50,386 bases of DNA from an uncultured Chloroflexales bacterium (GCA_937967405.1 CALCJV010000074.1:1-50386); one strand, 5' to 3'; positions 24,680 through 33,876 are shown, counted from the first letter of the stretch. The notes: generated by a model from the sequence alone, not told the origin. Translations and numbers: made by a program.

Positions 24680-26254
24680 TTACAGCAGCACCAGCACCTG
24701 CGCCAGATCACGGCGGTAGGGTTCACTGAGCAGACGGCTCCAGCGGTGCGGGAACTCTGCTAGCAGACCAGCCTGTGCCGATTGACGATAGCCGCGATAG
24801 CTGGCAACATCCGGGTGCAGTGTGCCGTGCTGGGCTTCAAGGGCGGCAATGTAGTGCGTGGCAACCGCAATATCCTGCAAGCTCCCAAGATACTCCTGCG
24901 TTGCCACCAGCGGCTTCAGCACCCGCTCTACAGGAGTTGCCATGTCGTTCACATCACGGAACATCTCCAGCACATAGCGCAGCCGTTTGCCGGCAATGCG
25001 CGTCGCGTGCAGCGTCTCGAGCTGGGCATCCAGCTCGGTCTCCAGATCAATGCGCTGTTCGTAAGCCCGTAACCCCTCGTAGTGTTGCCAAATGATGCTG
25101 CCTGCGGCATCCCGCACTCGCACTGCGAGTTGCCAACCTTCACCCAGATCCGTCATGAAGGTGGCAAAGTCGCGCTTGAAGCGGGCGTGCCGCTCCGAGT
25201 CGAGATAGGCGAGGGCACGGGCATAGGCGGCCTCGCGGTCAGTACGCAACGCATCCAGCAACATATTGAGATCAGTGGGGGGATTGGCGGACAGATCGGC
25301 AGCGTAGGCGTGCACCGCTTCGAGGAACACATCGGCATCACGCACCGGTGCAAGGGCCCGGGCTAGTTGTTGCAGCTCGCGGCGGAAGTACCGCACCTCG
25401 CGTTCGGGCGCAACAATGCGAATAATCTGCAAGATTGCCCGCAGGCGGCGCGTCGCAACCCGCATCTGATGGATCGGCTCGACGCTATCATCCGAGCGCA
25501 CGCCACGCTCCTCTTGCAGCAATTGGCGGAAGTAGCTCCGCAGCAAGCGTCGCCCCATCACCGCTAGCCCGTCGCTCACAGCAACACTCACGCGGTTGCC
25601 GCCGACATCCTCGCGGGCTAGGGCGTGGGTGCTTTCGTCTGGCTCTGGCGTGGCTTCCGGCGCAGGCCGCATGTCAGCATTCGCAAGTGCAACAATGTGC
25701 AGCTTACCCAAGCCTACATCCTGCCACAGATCGGCTTTCTTGGCAGCGCGGCGGGCGTTCTCTTCTGCACCAGCCCCACTGATATACAGCGTGCTGCGCT
25801 GATCGTCGCTGTCGCCCTCCCAATCAGTGATCTGCGTCATCTGGTTCTGGCTATAGTCTAGCCCATCGGCAATGCGGAGCAGCGCGGCAAGGCGGAGAAC
25901 CAGCACCTGATTGCGCCGCCCTAGCCGCAGGAATGCCGGTTCCAGATCGGGGCGCACCTTCTTGCGATGGAACATGATCAGACACGCCACTACCGCTCGC
26001 TCGGCATCGCGCATGCCAGCGAGCGGCTCATCCAACACAATATCCCGCCCGACAACGTGGTGCAAGGGCTGGTTGATGTGCAAGCCAACATTGTGCAGCA
26101 GTGCGCCCGTTTCGAGCAGGCGGCGGGCACGCGGCGGGAGTTGGTGCAGGGCGTGCGTGCGGTCAAACAGATCGAGCGCAAGCTGTGCGACGTGGTGGGC
26201 ATGCGCCTGATCAACATCATAATGCACCAATAGTTCGGATAACTCCTTCGTCAA
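24680..26254 (-). CDS. HD-like domain fused to a CHAD domain
   Basis: A 524-residue protein. Residues about 1-200 resemble the C-terminal HD domain of exopolyphosphatase/GppA (HAHHVAQLALDLFDRT, LLETGALLHNVGLHI, LAALLRIADGLDYS); the usual HD pair reads HN. After an acidic linker, a CHAD domain starts near 225 (LLRSYFRQLLQEE, IHQMRVATRRLRAIL, HATRIAGKRLRYVLEMF), with the conserved His and Arg-rich helices that bind polyphosphate. The start is TTG at 26254, six bases after AAGGAA. It follows the CYTH gene by 94 bp in the same direction. A role at polyphosphate granules or in polyphosphate metabolism is likely. Confidence 0.85.
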   Translation of the reverse strand: MTKELSELLVHYDVDQAHAHHVAQLALDLFDRTHALHQLPPRARRLLETGALLHNVGLHINQPLHHVVGRDIVLDEPLAGMRDAERAVVACLIMFHRKKVRPDLEPAFLRLGRRNQVLVLRLAALLRIADGLDYSQNQMTQITDWEGDSDDQRSTLYISGAGAEENARRAAKKADLWQDVGLGKLHIVALANADMRPAPEATPEPDESTHALAREDVGGNRVSVAVSDGLAVMGRRLLRSYFRQLLQEERGVRSDDSVEPIHQMRVATRRLRAILQIIRIVAPEREVRYFRRELQQLARALAPVRDADVFLEAVHAYAADLSANPPTDLNMLLDALRTDREAAYARALAYLDSERHARFKRDFATFMTDLGEGWQLAVRVRDAAGSIIWQHYEGLRAYEQRIDLETELDAQLETLHATRIAGKRLRYVLEMFRDVNDMATPVERVLKPLVATQEYLGSLQDIAVATHYIAALEAQHGTLHPDVASYRGYRQSAQAGLLAEFPHRWSRLLSEPYRRDLAQVLVLL

Positions 26255-26348
26255 TCTGATTTCCTTCCTTTCGTGTGGGTAACTTGATGTGAGATCGAAT
26301 CGGTGTAGTCTAACCGCGCTGGTACAACCTACGCGGTACAGGGGCTCC

Positions 26349-27035
26349 TTAAAGCGGCGTAGGCGATGGAGGCGTGGTGGCAGACTGGGACTGAGCGAGC
26401 AACGCCAAGCCCCGCGCCAGCTTCGAGCGTGGCTCCGGCTGGAGCGGCAGCTGCGCCGCCAGTGCCGCGATCAGCGCATCGAGATCAGCGCGGCTACCGT
26501 CGGGCAGCAGCTCAATCTCTAGCTCATCAAACGGCTCATGCCGATCACCAGCATGGATCGTGCCATGATCGAGGCTGATCTCAGCCACGCGCTGCTGCTC
26601 GTGCCAAACGTAGATGTGGTGCCGTTCGGTGCTGATCCGCAACAGCTCAAGCAGGGGCGCATCGCCTAGCAGAGCCAATGCGTGCGTGCGTGCCGAGCTA
26701 TCGGGCCATGTGCGCGGGTCGGGCAGCGTCGCCTCAACCTCATATTCCACCCGCTCGGAGATGCCTACGGTGGTGCTGCTGCTTTCACCCTTCAGGGTGG
26801 CAATGCTCCGCGCCCCAATCCGGCGTATCCGCAACCCGTAGCGGTGCTGTTGCAGCCGCCCATCAGCCGTATCGTAATACAGATTGTGCTGGAATTCAGG
26901 GGTGGCGGCTGGCTCGAAGCGGTAGCCGCCAAGCTCGGATAGGCGCAGCAATGCCTGCCCTTGCGCCTGTGTCTCCAAGCGATATTTCGCTTCTACTTCC
27001 GTTCCCACTATGTTGTTCCCCATAACCCACTTCAT
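26349..27035 (-). CDS. CYTH-domain protein (inorganic triphosphatase-like)
   Basis: A 228-residue CYTH (triphosphate tunnel metalloenzyme) protein. The signature ExExK appears as EVEAKYRL near residue 13, followed by the tunnel strands YYDTADGRL, YGLRIRRIG, ATLKGES, ISERVEYEVE, ISLDHGTIH and FDELEIELLPDG. Relatives hydrolyse tripolyphosphate or other triphosphates. The first ATG (27035) is listed; the ATG at 27023 (MGNNIVGTEVE) is as likely, and neither has a strong ribosome site. It has a good promoter at 27090-27118 and heads an operon with the HD-CHAD gene, matching the known CYTH-CHAD association. Confidence 0.88.
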   Translation of the reverse strand: MKWVMGNNIVGTEVEAKYRLETQAQGQALLRLSELGGYRFEPAATPEFQHNLYYDTADGRLQQHRYGLRIRRIGARSIATLKGESSSTTVGISERVEYEVEATLPDPRTWPDSSARTHALALLGDAPLLELLRISTERHHIYVWHEQQRVAEISLDHGTIHAGDRHEPFDELEIELLPDGSRADLDALIAALAAQLPLQPEPRSKLARGLALLAQSQSATTPPSPTPL

Positions 27036-27089
27036 GCAGCGTGGGCAATTTGTACGACAAGCGTGTGAATTTTCAAGGTATAGCCTTGT

Positions 27090-27118
27090 ATTATAGCACG
27101 GAGTAACAGGAATTGCAA
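27090..27118 (-). promoter_or_regulatory. Promoter of the CYTH / HD-CHAD operon
   Basis: On the minus strand TTGCAA (27118-27113), a spacer of 17 and an extended -10 box TGC-TATAAT (27095-27090) form a near-consensus sigma-70-type promoter. The leader to the CYTH start is about 50-60 bases. Confidence 0.7.
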
Positions 27119-27190
27119 GTTGTTACTTGTGGATGTGGGTAGGGGGAACGTAGCCTACCAGCAGGAGCCTGCCTGAAACTCGCCAAACTC

Positions 27191-27199
27191 TGGTACAAT
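27191..27199 (+). promoter_or_regulatory. Extended -10 promoter of the chemosensory cluster
   Basis: TGG-TACAAT is an extended -10 element. The -35 region has no good match, as is usual for extended -10 promoters. The predicted start near 27206 gives a leader of about 120 bases before cheW. Confidence 0.45.
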
Positions 27200-27329
27200 A
27201 TTTTAGCGTCTCTCTTTGATGGAGAAGTCAATCTGTGCGAATGATCTAGCATGATTTCGATAATCTGGGCGGGTTGCAGGGTGTTGTGTGCTGAGTACAT
27301 TGGTTGGCGAGCACGGGAGGCATCGGGGC

Positions 27330-27773
27330 ATGTGCGAGCAGGCTGAAGCCTATCTGCTGTTTCGGGTCGCCGATGAGCACTACGCCCTGCCCAGTGCCAG
27401 TGTCCACGAGATTGTACGCTGGCGGGCAGCAGTGCCGGTTCCGGGCGCACCGCCAATACTGCCCGGCATTCTTGTGCAGCGTGGCGTAGTCTATACCGTC
27501 GTAGATACGCGCCTGCTGTTTGGCTTTGCAACCACTGCCCCAGAACGAGCAACGCGCTACGTGTTATTCCACGAAGATGAACATCGGCTGGCCTTGTTGG
27601 TGGATGCTGTGCTTGATCTGATTGCCCTTGACCTCACTCACAGCGAAGCCATACCCGCCACCTTGCCGGTGGCGCGGGCCCGCCTGCTGCGCGGGGTGGT
27701 GCACCACACCGATCTGCTGGTTGCGCTGATCGAGCCGCCTGAACTGCTCGCGGCATTATATGCGGAGATGTAG
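27330..27773 (+). CDS. cheW: CheW-like coupling protein, copy 1
   Basis: A 147-residue single CheW domain that links receptors to CheA. It begins with AYLLFRVADEHYALPSASVHEIVRW, followed by PGILVQRGVVYTVVDTRLLFGF and the later ALLVDAVLDLIAL strand, as in CheW. The ATG at 27330 is chosen because GGGAGG lies 9 bases upstream; the frame extends to GTG 27288 without a ribosome site. It is the first gene of a co-directional cluster extending to 39303. Confidence 0.88.
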   Translation: MCEQAEAYLLFRVADEHYALPSASVHEIVRWRAAVPVPGAPPILPGILVQRGVVYTVVDTRLLFGFATTAPERATRYVLFHEDEHRLALLVDAVLDLIALDLTHSEAIPATLPVARARLLRGVVHHTDLLVALIEPPELLAALYAEM

Positions 27774-27777
27774 CCAA

Positions 27778-28275
27778 ATGATCAGTGCAACAGAGCCACC
27801 CATACTGGCCAACCATATGTTGCGGATCAGGCTTGGTGCACAGACCTTCCTTGCCCATCACACCCACGTTGCACAGGTGCTGCCTATCGCACGCCTGCGC
27901 GACATGCACGATGAACGGGGACAACCGATGCAGCAGATCAGGCTAGCCGAGCTGTTGCAGCACACTCCTGCCCCAGCCCATCATGCCCTTCTCATTGCCA
28001 CCCGCCGCCGTACAGTGGCATTGCTCGTGACGGCCGTAGACCTGTGGGACCTGCCCAGTGACATTAGTCCAGTGGTACAGCCGCTCCCGCCGGTGCTGCG
28101 CCACGCCTTAACGCATGCATGGATCACCGGAATATTGATTGCCGATGGGCAACCGCTCCAGTTGCTCAATCTGCGCCAGATCGCGCAGGATGCCCTGAAG
28201 CAGGCAGCGCAGGGTGAACGTGAGCAGCGTGGGCAACCGATAAACCGATCCGATGAACCAGTAAGTCGGAACTGA
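27778..28275 (+). CDS. Divergent CheW-like protein, copy 2
   Basis: A 165-residue protein with a poorly conserved CheW fold: LRIRLGAQTFLAHHTHVAQVLPIARL, MQQIRLAELL, HHALLIATRRRTVALLVTAVDLWDLP and GILIADGQPLQLLNLRQI occupy the CheW strand positions. The first CheW strands lack the usual glycines. The ATG at 27778 follows GGAG by 10 bases and is preferred over 27760. It lies only 4 bp after the first cheW and before mcp, so it may be a second adaptor with its own partner or an array-shaping paralogue. Confidence 0.65.
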   Translation: MISATEPPILANHMLRIRLGAQTFLAHHTHVAQVLPIARLRDMHDERGQPMQQIRLAELLQHTPAPAHHALLIATRRRTVALLVTAVDLWDLPSDISPVVQPLPPVLRHALTHAWITGILIADGQPLQLLNLRQIAQDALKQAAQGEREQRGQPINRSDEPVSRN

Positions 28276-28297
28276 TAAGGAGCAAGGGACACACACT

Positions 28298-29788
28298 ATG
28301 GATGTTCTACGCGGTGAGTCGCGCAATGCGTATACCGAGAACCTATCTACCAGCGAAACGGGCTATGATCGGGTGCGCTTGTTTCAGCTGATTCTGCTTT
28401 GCACAATCGTTGGGGCAGGCATTGTGTCGCTGATCCTCCTGCTCCTGATGGGCATCGGCTTAATTGTCCCGATCACGGTCATAGGGCTATGGGCAAACGC
28501 GCTAGGTGCGATGATCTGTTCAGGCATCTGCTACGCGATTGTGCGGCAAGGAGCCATCGAGCTAGCGGTACGTATCTATGGCGTGGTGCTCGCGTTGCTA
28601 ACCTTCTCCGTGATGTTTTTCTACGGCGGCGTGCTCAGTCCGCTGATCTTTATCACCACCCTGCCAGTCACGGTGGTTGGGCTACTCAGCTCACGCCGCA
28701 CCGTCTGGATCGTTGGCAGTATTGTGGTCGGTGGCTATCTGCTGCTGGGCATATTGCAGAGCCTCTATCCCACGCAGATTCCCATCCAACCGCTGAGCAG
28801 TGGCGCAGAGTGGGTTTCGCTTGGCGTTGTTGCCATATCAGTCGGGATCATCGGGCTAGCCACATCTTCAGTGCAAGCCAGCCTGCAAGCAGCGCTGCAA
28901 GAATCACAGGCCCGCGCCGAGAAGATTTTTACGGATACCGAACGCCTGCTTGAAAAGAGTATGCAGCAGATCGAGCTGGGCAGCGAGCTATCTGCCGCCG
29001 CCGCCGAATTGCAAGCCACCTCACAGCAGCAGGCGAGCGGCTCGACTGAGCAAGCCAGTGCCGTCTCGCAAGTCACCACCACGGTCGAGGAGCTAGGCAC
29101 AACCGCCCGCCAGATTGCCCAATCGGCCGATCATGTCGCCCAAGCCGCCCAGCAGACGTTGGAGTACCTGAGCGATGGCCAACAGGCCGTGGATGAGAGC
29201 ATCCAAGCGATGGAGCGCATCCGCGTCCGCATGCAGGATATATCGGTGCGGGTGCTCGGCTTGGGCGAACGCTCGCAACAGATTGGTGAGATCATTGATC
29301 TGATTGACGATATTTCCGATGAGACGCACCTGCTAGCCCTGAATGCCGCCATCGAAGCCGCAGGCGCAGGCGAACACGGGCGACGCTTTAGCGTGGTGGC
29401 GGCTGAAGTGAAGAACCTTGCCAATCGCACCCTGCAAGCCGCCAAAGAGGTCAAAGATGTGATCGCCGAGATCCGCCAAGCCACCAATGCCGCGGTGCTT
29501 GCGGCCGAAGAAGGTGGTAAAGAGGTGGAGAAAGGCTCTGAGTTGACCTACCGCGCTGGGCAGGTGATGGATACGATCTTGATGATGGCCGAGCGCACCG
29601 CCCAAAGTGGAGCCGAGATTGGCATGGCTACCGCGCAGCAGCAGAGCGCGAGTGAGCAGGTGGTGGAAGCCATGCGCGAGATTGCCGAAGTGGCTCGCCA
29701 AACGGCCGCAGGCGCACGCCAAATGGCCGACTCGGCGGCGATGCTCTCGGCGATTGCGGATCGGCTGCACGGCGTAGCGCAGGGCTAG
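28298..29788 (+). CDS. Methyl-accepting chemotaxis protein with multi-pass membrane sensor
   Basis: A 496-residue receptor. Residues about 25-195 contain about six hydrophobic helices with short loops and no large extracellular domain; no HAMP domain follows. The cytoplasmic part has the conserved hairpin tip IDDISDETHLLALNAAIEAA, then GAGEHGRRFSVVAAEVKNLA. The membrane-embedded sensor suggests detection of a lipid-soluble signal, membrane state or energy status, not a periplasmic ligand. It is the only receptor in the cluster and is placed directly before cheA, so it is probably the dedicated input. Confidence 0.9.
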   Translation: MDVLRGESRNAYTENLSTSETGYDRVRLFQLILLCTIVGAGIVSLILLLLMGIGLIVPITVIGLWANALGAMICSGICYAIVRQGAIELAVRIYGVVLALLTFSVMFFYGGVLSPLIFITTLPVTVVGLLSSRRTVWIVGSIVVGGYLLLGILQSLYPTQIPIQPLSSGAEWVSLGVVAISVGIIGLATSSVQASLQAALQESQARAEKIFTDTERLLEKSMQQIELGSELSAAAAELQATSQQQASGSTEQASAVSQVTTTVEELGTTARQIAQSADHVAQAAQQTLEYLSDGQQAVDESIQAMERIRVRMQDISVRVLGLGERSQQIGEIIDLIDDISDETHLLALNAAIEAAGAGEHGRRFSVVAAEVKNLANRTLQAAKEVKDVIAEIRQATNAAVLAAEEGGKEVEKGSELTYRAGQVMDTILMMAERTAQSGAEIGMATAQQQSASEQVVEAMREIAEVARQTAAGARQMADSAAMLSAIADRLHGVAQG

Positions 29789-29811
29789 CGGCTACGGATT
29801 AGGGGCAAGCA

Positions 29812-32148
29812 ATGGATGGTCTTGACCTCTCCAGTTTCTATAACCAATTTCGGGATGAGACCAACGAGAACATCCGCCTGCTCAGCGATGGCTTGCTCGC
29901 CCTCGAACGGACTGCGCCGGATACGCCCGCAGCCCGCGAGCAGATCAATAGCATCTTTCGGGCGGTGCATACGATCAAAGGCTCGGCCCGCATGCTCGGC
30001 TTTGCCGCGATTGGGCAACTCGCACACAGCATGGAGCATAAGCTGGGGGCCGTGCGCGAGGGGCGGCTCACGCTTACACCTGAGCTGACGAGCCTGCTGC
30101 TGCAAAGCGGCGATGCGATCCAAGCCCTAACCAATGATGCCGTTGCCGGGCTTGCACCGAGTGTTGATCCAGCCCCCTTGATCGCGCAGTTGGACGGCGC
30201 GGCTAGCCCCACACCGCCTGCGCCCACACCGCCCGTGCCTACCCCACCCGTGCCCGCACCGCCCGTGCCCACACCCGTGCCCGCGCCGCCCGCACCGCCC
30301 GTGCCCGCACCGCCCGTGCCTGCACCGCCCGCACCACCCGCCACGCCTGCATCCGCGCCGTCCACCACGCCTGCACCCGCCACACCAAGCCGCCAGCGAC
30401 GATCTGCTCTGCCGCAGACGATCCGCGTGCGTACTGATCGGCTGGATCGCCTGCTCAATCTCACCGGCGAATTGGTGATCGAGGAGCAAGCCTTGCTCGT
30501 TCACGCCGAAACCCTCTCCCACCTGCTCGACCTTGCCCAACAGCACACCCACACCATGCAAGCGATGCTCAGCGAGCTAGCCCAGATCCGCCTCTCACCA
30601 AGCGAACAGCAACGTCTTACGCGCCGGAGCGAGCAACTTGACAGCCTCACCACCGATCTGCGCCAGCTGATCCGCCGCGAAACAGAACGCTTTCACTCCT
30701 TCCTCAATCAGCATCACGTCCTCGTCGGTGATCTCCAAGAAGAAGTTATCACCACCCGCCTCTTACCAATCTCAACAGTCTTCACCAGCCTGCCGCGGGC
30801 CGTGCGCGAGCTATCGCTGGCAACGAGCAAACAGGTTGAACTAGAGGTGCACGGCGAAACGACCGAACTTGACCGCAAGCTGCTTGAGGCCCTCAGCGAC
30901 CCGCTCCTCCATATTGTGCGAAATGCCGTAGATCACGGGATTGAGCCGCCCGATGAGCGGGCCGCGTTGGGCAAGCCGCCGCACGGCACAATCCGCGTGG
31001 AGGCGCACGCAACGGGCGGCGAAGTCCGCATTGTGGTCGAGGATGACGGGCGCGGAATTGACCCACAACGCATGCGCGACACCGCGATCCGCAAGGGCTT
31101 GCTGAGTGCTGAACGCGCCGCGTTGCTCTCCGACCAAGAGGCCATCGAGCTGGTTTTTGCACCCGGCTTCACCACCGCGCCCATCCTCACCGACATTTCG
31201 GGGCGCGGCGTGGGCATGGATGTTGTCCGCACCAATATCACCGAACTGAGCGGGCAGGTGCTGCTAGAATCACAGCTAGGGCGCGGCACGCGGCTCACGC
31301 TGCTGCTGCCGCTCACGCTGGTGACAACGCGGGTGGTGCTGGTGCAGGTCGGTGAGTTCCGCTTTGCACTCCCTGCGAGCGGCTGCCACGCGATTACATG
31401 GGTGTATCAGGCCCAGCTAGAACCAATCGAGGGGCGGGCCACCTACCGCTACGATGGGCAGCTGTTGCCCGTGCTGAGCCTTGCCGATCTGCTCGGCATT
31501 GCCGCCGCGCCACCCTTCCTGCACGATGAGCGGATGCCCGCACTGGTACTCGGCACAGGCCCACGCCTGCTAGGGCTACTCGTGGATCAGGTGCAGGATG
31601 AACGCGAAGCGGTGGTCAAGCCGCTCTCGGAGCTAATGGAAGTGCAACGCCGCTACATCGGGGCCATCCAATTTGGCGATGGACAGGTGGTGTTGCTCCT
31701 CAATCCAATGACGCTGCTTAGCCTTGCACGCGGCACGACGCTGAAGCTCCCAAGCATGGAGAGCAAACGCACCGCTCGCCCGCGCCTCTTGATCGCCGAC
31801 GATTCGTTCACCACCCGCGAACTGCTCCGCACCATCCTCACCTCTGTCGGCTATGATGTCACCGCCGCAGTGGATGGGCGCGATGCCCTTGACAAACTGC
31901 GGGCAGGTGTCTACGATTTGGTAGTAAGCGATGTGGAGATGCCGCACATGAATGGCTTTGAGCTAACGGCTAGTATTCGGCAAGAGCTAGGGCTAGCTGA
32001 GCTGCCCGTGATTATTGTCACGAGCCTTGCCTCAGCCGAGCACAAGCGGCAGGGCATGGAAGCTGGCGCACAAGCCTACATCGTCAAAGGTGAATTTGAC
32101 CAAGCTAATCTGTTGCGGGCGATAGAACAGCTTCTCGGCCGTGTATAA
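29812..32148 (+). CDS. cheA: Hybrid histidine kinase CheA with C-terminal receiver
   Basis: A 778-residue kinase. Domain order: HPt (about 8-105, phospho-accepting His53 in AVHTIKGSARM), Pro-rich linker (131-193), dimerisation helices (about 205-310), HATPase (DPLLHIVRNAVDHGIE, VEDDGRGID, GRGVGMDVV), CheW-like domain (about 500-640), and a receiver domain (about 658-778) with Asp near 706 in VVSDVEMPHMNG. No CheY-binding P2 domain is seen; the Pro-rich stretch occupies its place. Hybrid CheA-REC proteins are typical of Tfp/ACF-type systems, where the receiver often acts as a phosphate sink. This suits gliding or pilus motility, or another output, more than flagella, none of which are encoded here. 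Confidence 0.93.
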   Translation: MDGLDLSSFYNQFRDETNENIRLLSDGLLALERTAPDTPAAREQINSIFRAVHTIKGSARMLGFAAIGQLAHSMEHKLGAVREGRLTLTPELTSLLLQSGDAIQALTNDAVAGLAPSVDPAPLIAQLDGAASPTPPAPTPPVPTPPVPAPPVPTPVPAPPAPPVPAPPVPAPPAPPATPASAPSTTPAPATPSRQRRSALPQTIRVRTDRLDRLLNLTGELVIEEQALLVHAETLSHLLDLAQQHTHTMQAMLSELAQIRLSPSEQQRLTRRSEQLDSLTTDLRQLIRRETERFHSFLNQHHVLVGDLQEEVITTRLLPISTVFTSLPRAVRELSLATSKQVELEVHGETTELDRKLLEALSDPLLHIVRNAVDHGIEPPDERAALGKPPHGTIRVEAHATGGEVRIVVEDDGRGIDPQRMRDTAIRKGLLSAERAALLSDQEAIELVFAPGFTTAPILTDISGRGVGMDVVRTNITELSGQVLLESQLGRGTRLTLLLPLTLVTTRVVLVQVGEFRFALPASGCHAITWVYQAQLEPIEGRATYRYDGQLLPVLSLADLLGIAAAPPFLHDERMPALVLGTGPRLLGLLVDQVQDEREAVVKPLSELMEVQRRYIGAIQFGDGQVVLLLNPMTLLSLARGTTLKLPSMESKRTARPRLLIADDSFTTRELLRTILTSVGYDVTAAVDGRDALDKLRAGVYDLVVSDVEMPHMNGFELTASIRQELGLAELPVIIVTSLASAEHKRQGMEAGAQAYIVKGEFDQANLLRAIEQLLGRV
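30202..30390 (+). repeat. Proline-rich low-complexity repeat inside cheA
   Basis: Imperfect 9- to 15-bp units of the kind ccgcccgtgcccgca encode repeated PAPPVP/PTPPVP between the HPt and dimerisation domains (residues about 131-193). Such units can expand or contract in frame by slippage, which would change the reach of the HPt domain. Confidence 0.8.
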
Positions 32149-32176
32149 TCAGCGAGCCTGCGTGGACATCCAGTGC

Positions 32177-32250
32177 CCCCCGCTTGTCCCGCATCGCTCA
32201 TCATCGCAAGCAGGATACTCGGCGCAGCATGCGCGTGCGCCAAGCGGGGG
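32177..32250 (+). other. Intercistronic long-range stem between cheA and cheY
   Basis: cccccgcttg (32177-32186) is perfectly complementary to caagcggggg (32241-32250), with a 54-base loop between. It lies just upstream of the cheY ribosome site (AAGGA). It could separate cheA and cheY expression by processing or partial termination, or protect the downstream message. Confidence 0.45.
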
Positions 32251-32271
32251 TGCAGCATGTAAGGATACCGT

Positions 32272-32634
32272 ATGGCAGAGAAGATACTCGTGGTAGATGA
32301 CAGCCGCCTCGTGACTGATATTGTCAAGATGCGCCTAGAGATGCTCGGCTATCAAGTCCAGCTGGCCCACAGTGGCGAAGAAGCCCTCGCGTGCATTGCG
32401 GAGGAAGTGCCTGACTTGATGGTGCTAGATGTGCAGATGCCGGGCATGGATGGCTACGAGGTTTGCCGTGTTCTGCGGAATGACCCCACCCTCGATGATT
32501 TGCGGATCATCATGCTCACCTCCAGCGATGATAAGCAAGCCGCATTTGAGGCCGGCGTAGATGACTACCTGAACAAAGACGTAGACCTGCTCAATCTTCC
32601 CAATCGGGTCAAATTGGTGTTGGAGATGGATTAG
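32272..32634 (+). CDS. cheY: Single-domain response regulator CheY
   Basis: A 120-residue receiver domain. It has the acidic pair DD at 9-10, phospho-accepting Asp53 in VLDVQMPGMDG, the switch Thr in IIMLTSSD and the Lys in YLNKDVD. No output domain. It accepts phosphate from CheA; with no flagellar motor genes in view, its target may be a type IV pilus or gliding motor or the downstream partner-switching proteins. It has a good AAGGA ribosome site 6 bases before the ATG. Confidence 0.93.
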   Translation: MAEKILVVDDSRLVTDIVKMRLEMLGYQVQLAHSGEEALACIAEEVPDLMVLDVQMPGMDGYEVCRVLRNDPTLDDLRIIMLTSSDDKQAAFEAGVDDYLNKDVDLLNLPNRVKLVLEMD

Positions 32635-32700
32635 CCCTGTGCTATGCGGCACAGGTGAGAACGCTGGCACCGATCTGTACCAGTGTAGGGCAGGTGAAGC

Positions 32701-33876
32701 ATGAGTGAAACCATACGGGTACTCGTCGTAGACGATTCGAGTGTGGTGCGCGGCATATTACAAACCTTTCTCGAAAGCGATCCGGTGATCCGCGTAGTGG
32801 GCACAGCCCGCAATGGGCAAGAAGCCCTCACGTTGGCGAAACAACTGCGCCCCAACGTGATTACGATGGATGTCCGCATGCCCGTGATGGACGGGCTGAC
32901 GACCACTGAACACCTGATGGCGTATCAACCCACCCCGATCCTTGTCGTATCATCCACACTCAACAATCCCGATGTGGATATTGCCTTTCAGATGCTCGCG
33001 GCGGGTGCGCTGGATGTGATCGAAACGCCTCCCCTAACTAGCCCCGATGAACGGGCCGCCTACCGTACCATGCTGATCCGGCGCATCAAGCTATTGGCGG
33101 GCATGCGCGTCGTAACACACCTGCGCGGGCGACGCACCGGACGCGGAGCTACCCCCGCGACAGGTACACCGATACCCACGCTGCCCCCCACCACTGCACT
33201 GGCTCCACGCAGCCTATACAGCGAGCGCACAGATCTCCCTGCGCCGCCGCTTAACCCATCTCCATTAACCCCAACACCGCCCTTCCCAATCATCGTGATT
33301 GGCGCATCGGCGGGGGGGCCACGCATCGTGCAGTATATCCTGAAGCAGCTACCCGCAACACTGCCCGCCGCCGTCCTCCTAGTGCAACATATCGCCGACG
33401 GCTTCACCGCCGGCATGGCCGATTGGCTCAATGGGCACACAGACCTACAGGTGCAAGTCGCCAGCGATCAGATCCCGCTCCAGACCCGCACCGTGCTAGT
33501 GGCCGCCGATGGCTACGACATCCTTGTCGGCCCTAAGTGGCAAGTTACCTTGCGCCGCGAGGAGTATCAAGCGGGCCGCCCGCGCCCATCTGTAGATGTG
33601 GCAATGCAATCGGTAGCCCACGTCTTTGGCAGCCACGCCATTGGCGTGCTCCTCTCCGGCATGGGCAACGACGGGGCACAGGGCATGCGCGACATTCACG
33701 TGCAGGGTGGCTACACGCTCGCCCAAAATGAAGCCACTTGCCCCATCTTTGGCATGCCGCGAGCGGCCATTGAACTCGGCGTGGTTGATCAGGTTTTACC
33801 GCCGGAAGGGATTGTCGCGGCAATTCTCCATCGTCTGTCCCGCCTCACCCGCGAATCAGCACAGGTGCGCCCATGA
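32701..33876 (+). CDS. cheB: Chemotaxis protein-glutamate methylesterase CheB
   Basis: A 391-residue enzyme. The N-terminal receiver has Asp57 in ITMDVRMPVMDG; a Pro-rich linker of about 55 residues follows. The C-terminal esterase domain carries the catalytic Ser in VIGASAGGP (about 203), His in VQHIADGFTAGMA, and Asp in LSGMGNDGAQGM. It demethylates or deamidates the receptor for adaptation, opposite to CheR, whose start codon overlaps its stop by four bases (ATGA). Confidence 0.95.
   Translation: MSETIRVLVVDDSSVVRGILQTFLESDPVIRVVGTARNGQEALTLAKQLRPNVITMDVRMPVMDGLTTTEHLMAYQPTPILVVSSTLNNPDVDIAFQMLAAGALDVIETPPLTSPDERAAYRTMLIRRIKLLAGMRVVTHLRGRRTGRGATPATGTPIPTLPPTTALAPRSLYSERTDLPAPPLNPSPLTPTPPFPIIVIGASAGGPRIVQYILKQLPATLPAAVLLVQHIADGFTAGMADWLNGHTDLQVQVASDQIPLQTRTVLVAADGYDILVGPKWQVTLRREEYQAGRPRPSVDVAMQSVAHVFGSHAIGVLLSGMGNDGAQGMRDIHVQGGYTLAQNEATCPIFGMPRAAIELGVVDQVLPPEGIVAAILHRLSRLTRESAQVRP

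Noticed and set aside
30202..30390. Possible CRISPR or satellite array
   Set aside because: The repeats are in-frame codons for a Pro-rich linker in cheA, without unique spacers.
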